Positions 43,507 to 52,132 of a DNA stretch of 64,000 nt are shown piece after piece; position 1 is the first letter of the stretch, and each line of letters starts with the position of its first letter. The notes beneath the pieces were generated by a model, which saw only the letters and a program-made list of their open reading frames with translations, did not search any database and was not told the DNA's origin. The position numbers were made by a program, and so were the translations under genes. Source of the DNA: Fimousia sp036311565 (GTDB lineage: Bacteria > Bacillota > Clostridia > Lachnospirales > Lachnospiraceae); contig JAXJPR010000003.1 of assembly GCA_036311565.1 (NCBI GenBank), forward strand, positions 1 through 64,000. Direction: 5' to 3'.

Positions 43507-44366
43507 TGAATAATAAATTAAGCAATCCTCAAAAGACAATTGAAATTATTAAAAAATATGATTTTGCATTTCAGAAAAAATTTGGACAAAATTTTCTGAT
43601 TGATGCTCACGTATTGGATAAGATCATTGCAGCAGCAGATGTAGGAGCGGATGATTTTGTTTTGGAAATTGGTCCAGGAATTGGAACGATGACCCAGTAT
43701 CTGGCAGAACATGCCAGAGAAGTGGCGGCGGTGGAGATTGATACCAACCTGATTCCAATTTTAGAAGATACGCTAAAAGATTATGATAATGTAACAGTGA
43801 TTAATGAAGACATCTTAAAAGTTGATATTCATGCATTGGCTCAGGAGAAAAATCATGGAAAACCAATTAAGGTCGTAGCGAATCTTCCTTACTATATTAC
43901 AACTCCAATTATTATGGGGTTGTTTGAAAGTAAAGTTCCAGTTGAAAATATTACAGTAATGGTGCAGAAAGAAGTGGCAGACCGTATGCAGGTCGGACCT
44001 GGAACAAAAGACTATGGGGCCCTTTCATTGGCAGTACAGTATTATGCAGAGCCTTATTTAGTGGCAAATGTTCCGCCCAACTGTTTTATGCCAAGACCGA
44101 AAGTAGGATCAGCAGTGATTCGTTTGACGAGACATAAAGAAAGACCAGTTCAGGTAAAAAATGAAAAATTCATGTTTCAGATTATTCGTGCGTCTTTTAA
44201 TCAAAGAAGAAAAACACTTCAGAATGGATTAAATAACAGCACGGAATTAAATGTTACAAAAGCGCAGGTAGTGGAAGTCTTAGAACAGATGGGACTTCCA
44301 GCTACAGTACGCGGAGAAAAGTTAACATTAGAACAGTTTGCCAAACTCAGTGATTTATTGTCATAA
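43503..44366 (+). CDS. rsmA: 16S rRNA dimethyladenosine transferase
   Basis: 287 residues. FGQNFLID, the SAM-binding VLEIGPGIGTMTQYL and the catalytic NLPYYITTP are diagnostic. It dimethylates two adjacent adenines near the 3' end of 16S rRNA, and its loss gives kasugamycin resistance. It overlaps tatD by four bases. Its 3' end overlaps the convergent gene by 20 bases. Confidence 0.96.
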   Translation: MMNNKLSNPQKTIEIIKKYDFAFQKKFGQNFLIDAHVLDKIIAAADVGADDFVLEIGPGIGTMTQYLAEHAREVAAVEIDTNLIPILEDTLKDYDNVTVINEDILKVDIHALAQEKNHGKPIKVVANLPYYITTPIIMGLFESKVPVENITVMVQKEVADRMQVGPGTKDYGALSLAVQYYAEPYLVANVPPNCFMPRPKVGSAVIRLTRHKERPVQVKNEKFMFQIIRASFNQRRKTLQNGLNNSTELNVTKAQVVEVLEQMGLPATVRGEKLTLEQFAKLSDLLS

Positions 44367-45186
44367 TCCAATAGCCAAAGTTTCCAGTTTTTTGTTCTTG
44401 TAAAGGAACGGTGATAAATTCCGGGAAACCAAATAATTGAGCGACAAAGTTACGCTGATTACTAAAAATACCTGGGATACCCACATAATAGGAATCTGTT
44501 AATTTCTTTCTTCCCAGCATAAGATGGCCATAGCTTTGGACCTGCATTTTCAAAAATCCATTTCCATTTAACTCTTTCGGGAGAAAAGGAAACGAAGGGA
44601 TGTCTTCCAGCTTGATCTTGATACACATAGAATAATCCGGAGTCGGATAAGGAGTAATCTGTGGGAACTGTTCCCAGTAAGGAACAGGAGTGACAGTTTT
44701 CTCCTCTTCCGGTTCTTTTTTTGTATTCTTTTTTTCTGGTTCTTTTTGTTCATGCAGAGAAAGAGCTTCTATATATTCTTCCAGTTGAGGAGATTCTGAG
44801 GAAGGTTTTTCAAAAAGTCGTAAATTGATGGGTACATCCTTCCATTGTGAACCATAAAAATTATGATCATCATAATAAAAAAGAATACCATCCATATCTG
44901 TCAGAGAAGGGCTATCTTTAAAGATTTCCGGCATATAAAAGGATTCTTTATATTCATAGTGGCTGGGAATTTCTTTGATTTCATCCCATGGAATTCCCAA
45001 CATTTTTCCATGATCATAATAATAAAAATATAGAGTTAAAGGTGAAAGACTTTTGGATGTATTCAGGGTGAAAGCTATTTTTAACTGTTGATCTTTTGTT
45101 TCAATTCGTGCAAATCCTATGTTATCACCCCGGATTCCATTTTTATATTCATAAAGATAGGATACAATGCGTTGGTATTCTGACAA
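44347..45186 (-). CDS. unknown protein, possibly DUF6128 family
   Basis: 279 residues. N-terminal segment YQRIVSYLYEYKNGIRGDNI, a low-complexity Glu/Lys/Pro linker (about 140-165), and a C-terminal segment with GHLMLGRKKLTDSYYVGIPG and NQRNFVAQLFGFPEF. This pattern resembles proteins found mainly in Lachnospiraceae and labelled DUF6128, but I assign that with caution. No membrane helices. It converges on rsmA, overlapping its end by 20 bases with no terminator between them. Confidence 0.65.
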   Translation of the reverse strand: MSEYQRIVSYLYEYKNGIRGDNIGFARIETKDQQLKIAFTLNTSKSLSPLTLYFYYYDHGKMLGIPWDEIKEIPSHYEYKESFYMPEIFKDSPSLTDMDGILFYYDDHNFYGSQWKDVPINLRLFEKPSSESPQLEEYIEALSLHEQKEPEKKNTKKEPEEEKTVTPVPYWEQFPQITPYPTPDYSMCIKIKLEDIPSFPFLPKELNGNGFLKMQVQSYGHLMLGRKKLTDSYYVGIPGIFSNQRNFVAQLFGFPEFITVPLQEQKTGNFGYWIMTINH

Positions 45187-45293
45187 TGTTTGTTTCTCCT
45201 TTTTGCTTTTATCCTATGAGCAGAGAGGCAAAAATATAACTATACTTTGTGAATCATGATATGCTATCATATTGAAAAAGGAGAGAAAGTGAC

Positions 45294-45764
45294 ATGACAC
45301 AAGATGAAAAATATATGAAAGAAGCGATAAAACAGGCCAAAAAGGCGTATGCGATTGGAGATGTACCGATTGGATGTGTCATTGTTTATGAGGATAAAAT
45401 TATCGCAAGAGGATATAATAAAAGAAATAAAAATAGAACAACGCTGGCTCATGCAGAACTTCTGGCGATGGAAAAAGCAAGCAAAAAGATTGGAGACTGG
45501 CGCTTAGAAGGCTGCACGATGTATGTGACGTTGGAACCTTGTCAGATGTGTGCAGGGGCTTTGGTTCAGGCAAGAATCAGTCGTGTGGTGGTAGGGAGTA
45601 TGAATCCCAAAGCAGGCTGTGCAGGTTCTGTATTAAATCTTCTTCAAATGGATGAATTTAATCATCAGGTGGAATTGGAGACAGGAGTGTTAGAAGAAGA
45701 ATGTTCTCAAATGCTTTCGAATTTTTTTAAAGAGTTACGTGAGAAGAAAAAGAAGAAAAATTAG
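45294..45764 (+). CDS. tadA: tRNA-specific adenosine deaminase
   Basis: 156 residues. The zinc motifs HAE (LAHAELLAM) and PCxxC (TLEPCQMCAGAL) are complete, and the family tail is present. TadA makes inosine at the wobble position of tRNA-Arg(ACG). AAAGGAG precedes ATG 45294. It lies just before the SRP RNA gene, a frequent neighbour in Firmicutes. Confidence 0.94.
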   Translation: MTQDEKYMKEAIKQAKKAYAIGDVPIGCVIVYEDKIIARGYNKRNKNRTTLAHAELLAMEKASKKIGDWRLEGCTMYVTLEPCQMCAGALVQARISRVVVGSMNPKAGCAGSVLNLLQMDEFNHQVELETGVLEEECSQMLSNFFKELREKKKKKN

Positions 45765-45793
45765 TTGACAAGTGTTTATTTTTTTGATAGTAT
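45765..45793 (+). promoter_or_regulatory. promoter of the SRP RNA gene
   Basis: TTGACA (45765-45770) and TAGTAT (45788-45793) with 17 bases between. The -10 is overlapped by the dyad GTATACC-AA-GGTATA. The mature RNA start is about 35 bases after the expected transcription start, so processing or a second start (TATTAT, 45822-45827) is possible. Confidence 0.55.
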
Positions 45794-45835
45794 ACCAAGG
45801 TATATAAGTATATAATTATTTTATTATGTATCTGT

Positions 45836-45984
45836 GAGGGTTGCCCGGTATTGGCGACGATGAAGCCTTGGTCTCATGCAATAGAACCTACGAACCGTGT
45901 CAGGTCGGGAACGAAGCAGCACTAAGTAGAACATTCTATGTGCCATGAGGTGGCCTGGGTGGAGCCGCCTTTACCGGGCAGCTC
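45836..45984 (+). ncRNA. ffs: signal recognition particle RNA
   Basis: The outer ends TGCCCGGTA (45842-45850) and TACCGGGCA (45972-45980) pair, GGCG/CGCC, CTCATG/CATGAG and ATAGAA/TTCTAT extend the helix, and the apical domain reads GTCAGGTCGGGAACGAAGCA, the conserved Ffh-binding symmetric loop capped by a GGAA tetraloop. Length is about 150 nucleotides, longer than the roughly 100-nucleotide small bacterial form and shorter than the Bacillus form with an Alu domain. Ends are estimated from the helix. Confidence 0.88.
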
Positions 45985-46091
45985 TTACAAATTTCGCAAG
46001 ACACAAGTCAAACGAAGATAAAATGAATATGGTTTGTATTCATTGATAAACAATAGTTCGAGTGTAAAACCCAAACGTTTAATGAGAGAAG

Positions 46092-46139
46092 AGCAGCTAA
46101 AAGAGATTTTTGAAATGGGTTTCTTTTAGCTGCTTTTTA
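46092..46139 (+). terminator. terminator before the GntR-type gene
   Basis: AGCAGCTAAAAG (46092-46103) pairs with CTTTTAGCTGCT (46123-46134), then TTTTT. It would end the SRP RNA transcript or a short upstream transcript. Confidence 0.8.
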
Positions 46140-46163
46140 CTTATCCAAGAAGGAGAGATTTCA

Positions 46164-46850
46164 GTGGAAAAATCTTATAAGAAGGTCATTGATTATGTAA
46201 AGAAAGAAATTTTGGAAGGTACATTGCGACCAGGGAATCAACTGCCGCCAGAAAGAGAACTTGCAGAAGTATTAGGGGCTAGCAGAAATTCTGTAAGAGA
46301 AGGATTACGCACATTGGAAAATATGGGAGTCATTAAAAGTTTTCATGGTTCTGGTAACTATATTGCTGGAAATTTTGATGAAACTCTTACGGAAGTCATG
46401 GAATTCATGTATATGTTGAAGGATTTAGATATTGAACGTATTACAGAATTTCGTTTTGCTTTGGAATGGCAGGCTATGAATCTTGGAGTTCATAAAGCGA
46501 CACAACAGCAAAAGGATAAAATGGCAGAATTATATAAAAAATTAATCGAAGCAGATAGTGAAAAAGTGCGCGTGAAATATGATAAAGCGATTCATTATCT
46601 TTTGATAGAATCTTCTATGAACCAATATATGATTTCCAATTATAAGGCGCTGAATAATATTATGGACCGGTATATCCCAGAAATGCGAGTAAAAATCATT
46701 GAAGGTATGAAAAGTGATCGTAAACTGGTCGATGCTCATAGAAAAATGGTAGAAGGATTTGTAGAAGGAAATTATTTAAAGGGAAGACAGGGATTAAATC
46801 TTCATTTTGGATATATTAAAGAATACCAAGATGTTAAAAATGAAAATTGA
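46164..46850 (+). CDS. FadR-subfamily GntR transcriptional regulator
   Basis: 228 residues. The N-terminal winged helix (about 3-68) has QLPPERELAEVLGASRNSVR and FHGSGNYI. The C-terminal FCD domain (about 85-220) keeps candidate metal/ligand His residues, as in regulators that sense organic acids (lactate, gluconate, pyruvate). AAGGAG is eight bases before GTG 46164; a reading from ATG 46110 would begin inside the terminator. Two GntR-type operators lie just downstream but no catabolic gene does. Confidence 0.85.
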   Translation: MEKSYKKVIDYVKKEILEGTLRPGNQLPPERELAEVLGASRNSVREGLRTLENMGVIKSFHGSGNYIAGNFDETLTEVMEFMYMLKDLDIERITEFRFALEWQAMNLGVHKATQQQKDKMAELYKKLIEADSEKVRVKYDKAIHYLLIESSMNQYMISNYKALNNIMDRYIPEMRVKIIEGMKSDRKLVDAHRKMVEGFVEGNYLKGRQGLNLHFGYIKEYQDVKNEN

Positions 46851-46886
46851 CAGGATAAAAGAAAAGCGTTATAATAAATACATCCA

Positions 46887-46901
46887 ATTGGTAGAACCAA
46901 T
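46887..46901. promoter_or_regulatory. GntR/PdhR-type operator, perfect dyad
   Basis: ATTGGT-AGA-ACCAAT matches the ATTGGTNNNACCAAT consensus described for PdhR/LldR members of the FadR subfamily. It is the centre of a longer perfect inverted repeat (46873-46915). Confidence 0.65.
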
Positions 46902-46920
46902 TGGATGTATTTATTAGATG

Positions 46921-46935
46921 TTTGGTTCTACCAAT
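46921..46935. promoter_or_regulatory. second GntR-type operator
   Basis: TTTGGT-TCT-ACCAAT, one base from the consensus dyad, centred 34 bases from the first operator. Confidence 0.55.
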
Positions 46936-46990
46936 TGTGGAAAATACCCAGTGAATAAATAATTGACGCCATTTCAATTTCTTACTTAAT

Positions 46991-47045
46991 GCCTATAGAA
47001 ATATAGGCAACAGGCAGATAGAGATTTCTCTATCTGCCTGTTTGT
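46991..47045 (+). terminator. two tandem hairpins, the second a terminator
   Basis: GCCTATA/TATAGGC forms a first hairpin (46991-47008). A second, 47011-47040, has a perfect 14-base-pair stem and almost no loop, followed by TTTGT. TTGACG at 46972 could start a very short transcript ending here. No gene lies between 46851 and 47091. Confidence 0.6.
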
Positions 47046-47091
47046 ATAAAAACGGCTTTTTCGGACATACTCACAGAAAAAGGAGTGTGAA

Positions 47092-47820
47092 TTGGAAATG
47101 AAACGATATCAGACCTGTTTTTTGATCATCCTTTGGGCTATGGTGTTTATTCAGGCAATCATTAATATTACAGCGAAAAATGATTACAAACTGGTAGAGG
47201 CGTTTAAAGCCAGTAATAGTATTCCTATCGAGGGAAAAGTGATTGTATCTGGTTCTCTTGGGGATAAGGAACTAGATGATGAAACAAAAGAAAATATATT
47301 GAAAGATCTGGCTAATCAGGCTCGGCTTGCAAATGATTATCAGATTCGAACGATAACGGAAGATGAGGTTGAGACTATTATTTTGAAAAAAGAAGGAGAA
47401 GATGGGAGTGTCTGGTTTCGAATCTCTTCTGTAGAAAATGTGAACTATCTAACGACAGAAGTAGCCATTGAAGATGTGGAAGAAATTTTTGGGATGAAAG
47501 AACAGTTAGAATCGATCATGGAAGAACATGGAATCGATACCGAAAGCAGTCTCTATGTTCATGGGAGTTTTGAGCGTATTTTAAATCGTAAAGAAAAGAA
47601 TCAGGTAGAGAAAAAGCTGCTTTCCATATTAGAGGCAAACGTGGTATTAGAGTATAAAGATGAGTATCAGGATACCATCTATTGTTATAGTCCGTTGCTG
47701 TCTACCTACTATGAACGGGATGGGAAAAAGATGAACATTCAGATGATCCTAACTTATGATGAGTCAAATGAACAAACACAGCTTTACTTGGCAGTTCCTT
47801 TTTATAATGAGGGATATTAA
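47092..47820 (+). CDS. YwmB-like membrane-anchored protein
   Basis: 242 residues. An N-terminal signal anchor (about 5-28) is followed by a mixed alpha/beta external domain. The pattern, with VIVSGSLGDKELDDETKENI and VHGSFERILNRKEKNQVEKK, resembles the YwmB (TATA-box-binding-like fold) family of Firmicutes, of unknown function. TTG 47092 is six bases from AGGAG, ATG 47098 twelve; either could be the start. Assignment is moderate. Confidence 0.6.
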   Translation: MEMKRYQTCFLIILWAMVFIQAIINITAKNDYKLVEAFKASNSIPIEGKVIVSGSLGDKELDDETKENILKDLANQARLANDYQIRTITEDEVETIILKKEGEDGSVWFRISSVENVNYLTTEVAIEDVEEIFGMKEQLESIMEEHGIDTESSLYVHGSFERILNRKEKNQVEKKLLSILEANVVLEYKDEYQDTIYCYSPLLSTYYERDGKKMNIQMILTYDESNEQTQLYLAVPFYNEGY

Positions 47821-47874
47821 CCATTTTTCTTCTTTTTTCATATAGTATATCAGAATGAAATAGAAAGGAAGAGC

Positions 47875-48288
47875 ATGATGGAAGGAAAACAAGTGATTCG
47901 TGGCCTGCCAACTTATGAAGAAATTGAAAAAGGACTTTATAAGAAAGAGGATGAATTATCAATCTGGCTTCCAGAGCGTTTTATGGCAGATGAAAATGAA
48001 TATGAAGACGATATCTTATATTTAAAGCGCATGTATCCAGGTATTGCAAAAGAAATTGCAGAATTTGTAGAAGATGAATGTGATAAAATGGAATATGCAG
48101 GCAGTATGATGTTTGACCAGTATCCTGACCGGGTATCTGTAATGAAGCTGGTAGGCGATATTTATGATAAAGTTCGATATCATGATGAAGATTCACCTTA
48201 TTTGAAATATTTAGTTCAGGTAATGCTTTGTGACGAGATGCATCACCGAAGAAGCCGTTATCGCAGAAAACGCAGATACTTTTTCTAA
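47875..48288 (+). CDS. hypothetical acidic protein with basic tail
   Basis: 137 residues. The N-terminal 120 residues are acidic and helical (YEEIEKGLYKKEDELSIWLP), and the last 15 are strongly basic (HHRRSRYRRKRRYFF). GGAAGAG precedes ATG 47875; ATG 47878 is also possible. No membrane helix and no family I recognise. A charged tail of this kind would suit a nucleic acid- or spore-associated protein, but that is speculation. Confidence 0.55.
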   Translation: MMEGKQVIRGLPTYEEIEKGLYKKEDELSIWLPERFMADENEYEDDILYLKRMYPGIAKEIAEFVEDECDKMEYAGSMMFDQYPDRVSVMKLVGDIYDKVRYHDEDSPYLKYLVQVMLCDEMHHRRSRYRRKRRYFF

Positions 48289-48411
48289 AAAAAACCTTAA
48301 GATTTGACGTTTTCTAAAAAACAGATTGAACATTAAAGAAAAACCCATTACAATTGTTTATATCTAAAATGACAGCAAGAATGTTGAGATATAAAAGGAA
48401 AAGGTGATGTA

Positions 48412-49569
48412 ATGGAAAAATTTCTTGCATTAATTGAAGAAAGTTTAAATATAGATTTAGTATCCATCATAATTAGTAATCCAAGACAGGCGGGGGAGAT
48501 CACAAAGATCAAAATCCGACCTGTCTTAATTAAGGATTGTCTGTATTTTCAGGCGGAATCCTTTTCAAAAAAACAGGCATTTCATAAGAATTTAACAAAA
48601 GAAGCGCTGATGGAGAATTTTGAAGAATATATTCATGAATTTAAGCAGATTGAAGCAGTGACAAAGACAAAGACGATCCATGGATTGATTAGTAAAAAAG
48701 GAAAAATCACAGTAAAGGTGAAAAGTGTGGGAGGAACGCAAAAGGCATTATCCCATAACAGAAAGAAACGTTATATTATTGAAGAGGGAACAAAAGCGGA
48801 GTTTTTAATTGATCTGGGAGTTATGACGAAAGAAGGAAAAATTGTCCGTACAAAATATGATAAATTTCGTCAGATTAACCGGTTTTTGGAATTTATAGAA
48901 GATATCCTTCCCAATCTTCCAAAAGGAAGAGAACTTACGATTATTGATTTTGGATGTGGAAAGTCTTATCTGACGTTCGCTATGTACTATTATCTGAAAG
49001 AAATGAAAGGATATGATATACGGATCATTGGATTGGATCTAAAAGCAGATGTAATAACCCATTGTAATCAGCTTCGTACAAAATATGGATTTGAAAAACT
49101 GGATTTTTATGTAGGAAATATTGAAAATTTTGAAGGTGTGAATGCAGTCGATATGGTAGTGACCCTCCATGCTTGTGATACAGCTACAGATTTTGCTTTG
49201 CATAAAGCAGTAAAATGGAATGCATCGGTCATTTTATCGGTGCCCTGCTGTCAGCATGAATTAAATCGGCAGATGAAGAATCAGGATTTAGCACCAATTA
49301 TGGATTATGGATTGTTGAAAGAACGAATGGCAGCACTGGCAACGGACGGTCTTCGAGGAAAGCTTCTGGAGATGGAAGGCTATAAAACACAGATCTTAGA
49401 ATTTATTGATATGGAACACACTCCGAAAAACATCCTGATTCGTGCAGTAAAAGGTGCAGAAAGAGCACGAAAACAGACAGAAGAGTATCAGAGATGCTGC
49501 AGTCTTCTGGGGGTAAGACCAACATTAGAAAAACTATTATGGGAAGGAGAGAAGGAACGTGAAGAATAA
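48412..49569 (+). CDS. class I SAM-dependent methyltransferase (Methyltransf_32-like)
   Basis: 385 residues. An N-terminal region of about 170 residues precedes a Rossmann methyltransferase with motif I IIDFGCGKSYLTFAM, an acidic residue ending strand 2 (IIGLDLKAD) and VTLHACDTATDFAL, followed by VPCCQHE, a cysteine pair typical of the GSTCD/TRM13-like methyltransferase group. The target is likely RNA but unproven. It overlaps the next gene by 11 bases. Confidence 0.78.
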   Translation: MEKFLALIEESLNIDLVSIIISNPRQAGEITKIKIRPVLIKDCLYFQAESFSKKQAFHKNLTKEALMENFEEYIHEFKQIEAVTKTKTIHGLISKKGKITVKVKSVGGTQKALSHNRKKRYIIEEGTKAEFLIDLGVMTKEGKIVRTKYDKFRQINRFLEFIEDILPNLPKGRELTIIDFGCGKSYLTFAMYYYLKEMKGYDIRIIGLDLKADVITHCNQLRTKYGFEKLDFYVGNIENFEGVNAVDMVVTLHACDTATDFALHKAVKWNASVILSVPCCQHELNRQMKNQDLAPIMDYGLLKERMAALATDGLRGKLLEMEGYKTQILEFIDMEHTPKNILIRAVKGAERARKQTEEYQRCCSLLGVRPTLEKLLWEGEKEREE

Positions 49570-52069
49570 AAAATTAATACCTGCTCTCATATTTGGATTG
49601 ATCTTCATTTTGTCTGTAGGTGTATTTAATTACATATTTATTGGAAGAAACAGCAAAGCAGTGGCAGAGACCGGTGAAGCTACCTTCCCAGTCTTGTCGA
49701 TTCAGGTAGGGGACAATCATATAAACAGTATGCATGGAATTACCACTAATATGGATAAAAATCTGCTTCGTGATTCTATTGTGCCGTTAGAGATAAGTTA
49801 TGAGTTCTCAGTATTGCTCAGTGAGTCAAAGGAAAGTATCAGTTCTGTATCCTATACGATTTATGAGACAGACAATGAAACGGTCAGAGAAACAGGAATT
49901 GCTTCTTTTAAAGAGTCAACGAAGGAGACTAAGGCTCAAATAGAGCTTAAGAAAAAGTTGCAGACCGGAAAAGTATATTTGATGGACCTGGTGCTTGAAA
50001 ATGAAAATGGCGTAGAAATTCATTATTATACCAGAGTGAAGTATGGAACAGAACTGCACTTTACAGAATGTATGGATTTTATCTGGAAATTCCATAATGC
50101 GACTCTGGCAGGGAATACCACTGGAAATGAATATGTGAGTCAATTTTTAGAACCAAATACTTCTTATCTGAATAATGATCTATCCAGTGTTGATATTCAA
50201 TCAAATAGTGATGCTGTATGCTATGCAGGTATGAAACCGACGGTAGAGAAACGATATCCGGCAAAGGTAAAAGAGATTACAGAAGATTTGTCTTCTGTAG
50301 AAATCAGCAGCCTTCTTTCTTATGAAAAGAGTAATGGAGAGAAGCGGTATTATATGACGACGGAATATTATAAAGTCCGTTATTCGGTCTCCAGAATGTA
50401 TTTACTTGGATATGAACGTACACAGGAAGAATATTTCCAGTATGATGCCATCGACAGCAGTAATAATCGGTTCTTAATTGGGACTACACAGAGCACTGAT
50501 AAAGATCTACATACACAAAATGACTGTGAAATGGCTGCATTTGTTCAGGAAAATCAGCTTTGGTTCTATGATTTCCAGCAGGGACAGATGGTCCGGGTAT
50601 TTAGCTTTATTGGTGAAGATTACCGCGATGTGCGTAATAATTACAATGAACATAGTATTGATATCTTGAGCATGGACAAAAATGGGGATATGGTATTTAT
50701 TGTATATGGATATATGAACCGGGGTGCTCATGAAGGCGAAAATGGAATCTGTGTCTATCGTTTTGACTGCGAAGAACGGTTAAATGAAGAGGTTATGTTT
50801 ATCCCGACGAAAATTCCTTATGAAAATATGAAGGAAGATATTTCAAAACTGGCATATTTAAATGAAGAAGACAGTTTCTATTTCTATCTGGATGAAAGCA
50901 TTTATAAGGTAAATGCAGATGATAAAGATTATGAGATCATTCAGACCGGAGTCAATGGAAGTAACATTGTTTCTTCTGAACAGGGATATATGGCTGTTTC
51001 AGATGAAAATGAAATCAATATTACGAATATGGAAGATGACAGTGTAAAAACAGTAAAATGTAAAAAAGATGAAGTGGCATGTGCTGTTGGATTTATCGAA
51101 AGTGATTTTATTTATGGAACTGCAAAAGCTGAGGATGTTCAGAAGGAAAAAGACGGAAGTCATCTTGTTCCAATGAAGAAAATCATCATTATTGATAAAG
51201 AACTTGAGGAAATAAAAAAATATGAAAAGTCAGGAATTTATATTTTGAATGCGAAAACAGAAGGGAATATTGTAAAGATGACAAGAGCCATCCGTTCTGG
51301 AAGCAAATATAAGAAACTGGTGGATGATTATATTCACTATAAGGAAGAAGATAAGGAAAAGATTACATTTGAATATAGTTATGACTCTGATCTTTATAAT
51401 CAGCTTTATATGGCTTTTCCAACCTATGTCTATGTGACGAAAGCACCAAAACTTACAACAACACAGGAAAAGGTTTCTGGTAATTATAAGACCATTGAAT
51501 TCGAAGATAATGAAAGCCGCAGTAAAAAATGTTATGTATATGCAAAAGGCAAACTGCAGGGAACTTACACAAGCGTAAAAGAAGCTATTCAGGCAGCAAA
51601 AGAAGGGGCCGGAGTGGTAGTAAATAGTACCCAGAGTTATATTTGGGAAAAAGGTGTGGCAAAAGATTATGCAAAAGTTCCAAATGTAGGAATTGTAAAA
51701 GCTGAGAACAAAGAGGAATCTCTCGCAGCATGTATGCAGATGCTGCTGAAGCTGAACGCTGATAACACATCTTATGATATGTTGACGAAAGAAGAAGGAG
51801 AGCCCGCTGAAATTATGAGCAAGTATTTCAAGGAACGAGCAGTAAACTTGTCTGGATGCGCTCTTGAAGATGTAGTATATTATATCAGTGAAGGAAGACC
51901 TTTTATTGCAAAACGTTCGAATGGAACTTATATTGTAGTAATGAGTTATAACAGTGCCAAACTGCGTTATATTGATCCAGTCAAAGGAGAATCTGTTCAG
52001 GCGGACAGGAAAGATATGGAAAAGGAATTCAAAAAAGCCGGAAATGAATTCTATAGTTATACAGAATAA
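49559..52069 (+). CDS. membrane-anchored propeller protein with C39-like pseudo-peptidase domain
   Basis: 836 residues, GTG start. A signal anchor (about 6-28) is followed by a beta-sandwich-like region, a WD40/propeller-like region (about 290-600, repeats such as LWFYDFQQGQMVRVFSF and GYMAVSDENEINITNM), and a C-terminal segment of about 120 residues like papain-type C39 peptidases. In that segment Cys is present (SLAACMQMLL, near 723), but the expected His has become Thr (GTYIVVMSYN, near 789), so catalysis is doubtful; the Asp of IDPVKGE remains. It is coupled to the methyltransferase gene. Probably exposed on the outer face of the membrane. Function unknown. Confidence 0.6.
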   Translation: MKNKKLIPALIFGLIFILSVGVFNYIFIGRNSKAVAETGEATFPVLSIQVGDNHINSMHGITTNMDKNLLRDSIVPLEISYEFSVLLSESKESISSVSYTIYETDNETVRETGIASFKESTKETKAQIELKKKLQTGKVYLMDLVLENENGVEIHYYTRVKYGTELHFTECMDFIWKFHNATLAGNTTGNEYVSQFLEPNTSYLNNDLSSVDIQSNSDAVCYAGMKPTVEKRYPAKVKEITEDLSSVEISSLLSYEKSNGEKRYYMTTEYYKVRYSVSRMYLLGYERTQEEYFQYDAIDSSNNRFLIGTTQSTDKDLHTQNDCEMAAFVQENQLWFYDFQQGQMVRVFSFIGEDYRDVRNNYNEHSIDILSMDKNGDMVFIVYGYMNRGAHEGENGICVYRFDCEERLNEEVMFIPTKIPYENMKEDISKLAYLNEEDSFYFYLDESIYKVNADDKDYEIIQTGVNGSNIVSSEQGYMAVSDENEINITNMEDDSVKTVKCKKDEVACAVGFIESDFIYGTAKAEDVQKEKDGSHLVPMKKIIIIDKELEEIKKYEKSGIYILNAKTEGNIVKMTRAIRSGSKYKKLVDDYIHYKEEDKEKITFEYSYDSDLYNQLYMAFPTYVYVTKAPKLTTTQEKVSGNYKTIEFEDNESRSKKCYVYAKGKLQGTYTSVKEAIQAAKEGAGVVVNSTQSYIWEKGVAKDYAKVPNVGIVKAENKEESLAACMQMLLKLNADNTSYDMLTKEEGEPAEIMSKYFKERAVNLSGCALEDVVYYISEGRPFIAKRSNGTYIVVMSYNSAKLRYIDPVKGESVQADRKDMEKEFKKAGNEFYSYTE

Positions 52070-52078
52070 TAAGATAAC

Positions 52079-52106
52079 AAAAAGCTTCAGATATCTGAAG
52101 CTTTTT
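52079..52106. terminator. bidirectional terminator
   Basis: AAAAAGCTTCAGA pairs with TCTGAAGCTTTTT as a near-perfect palindrome centred on ATAT, between convergent genes. Confidence 0.8.
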
Positions 52107-52132
52107 GTGTTTTGCAAGATCAACGGTCTTTT

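Noticed and set aside
51230..52123. A 297-codon minus-strand open frame
   Set aside because: It lies opposite the 836-residue gene at 49559-52069, starts without a ribosome site, and reads as Phe/Ile/Cys-rich low-complexity sequence typical of an antisense shadow.
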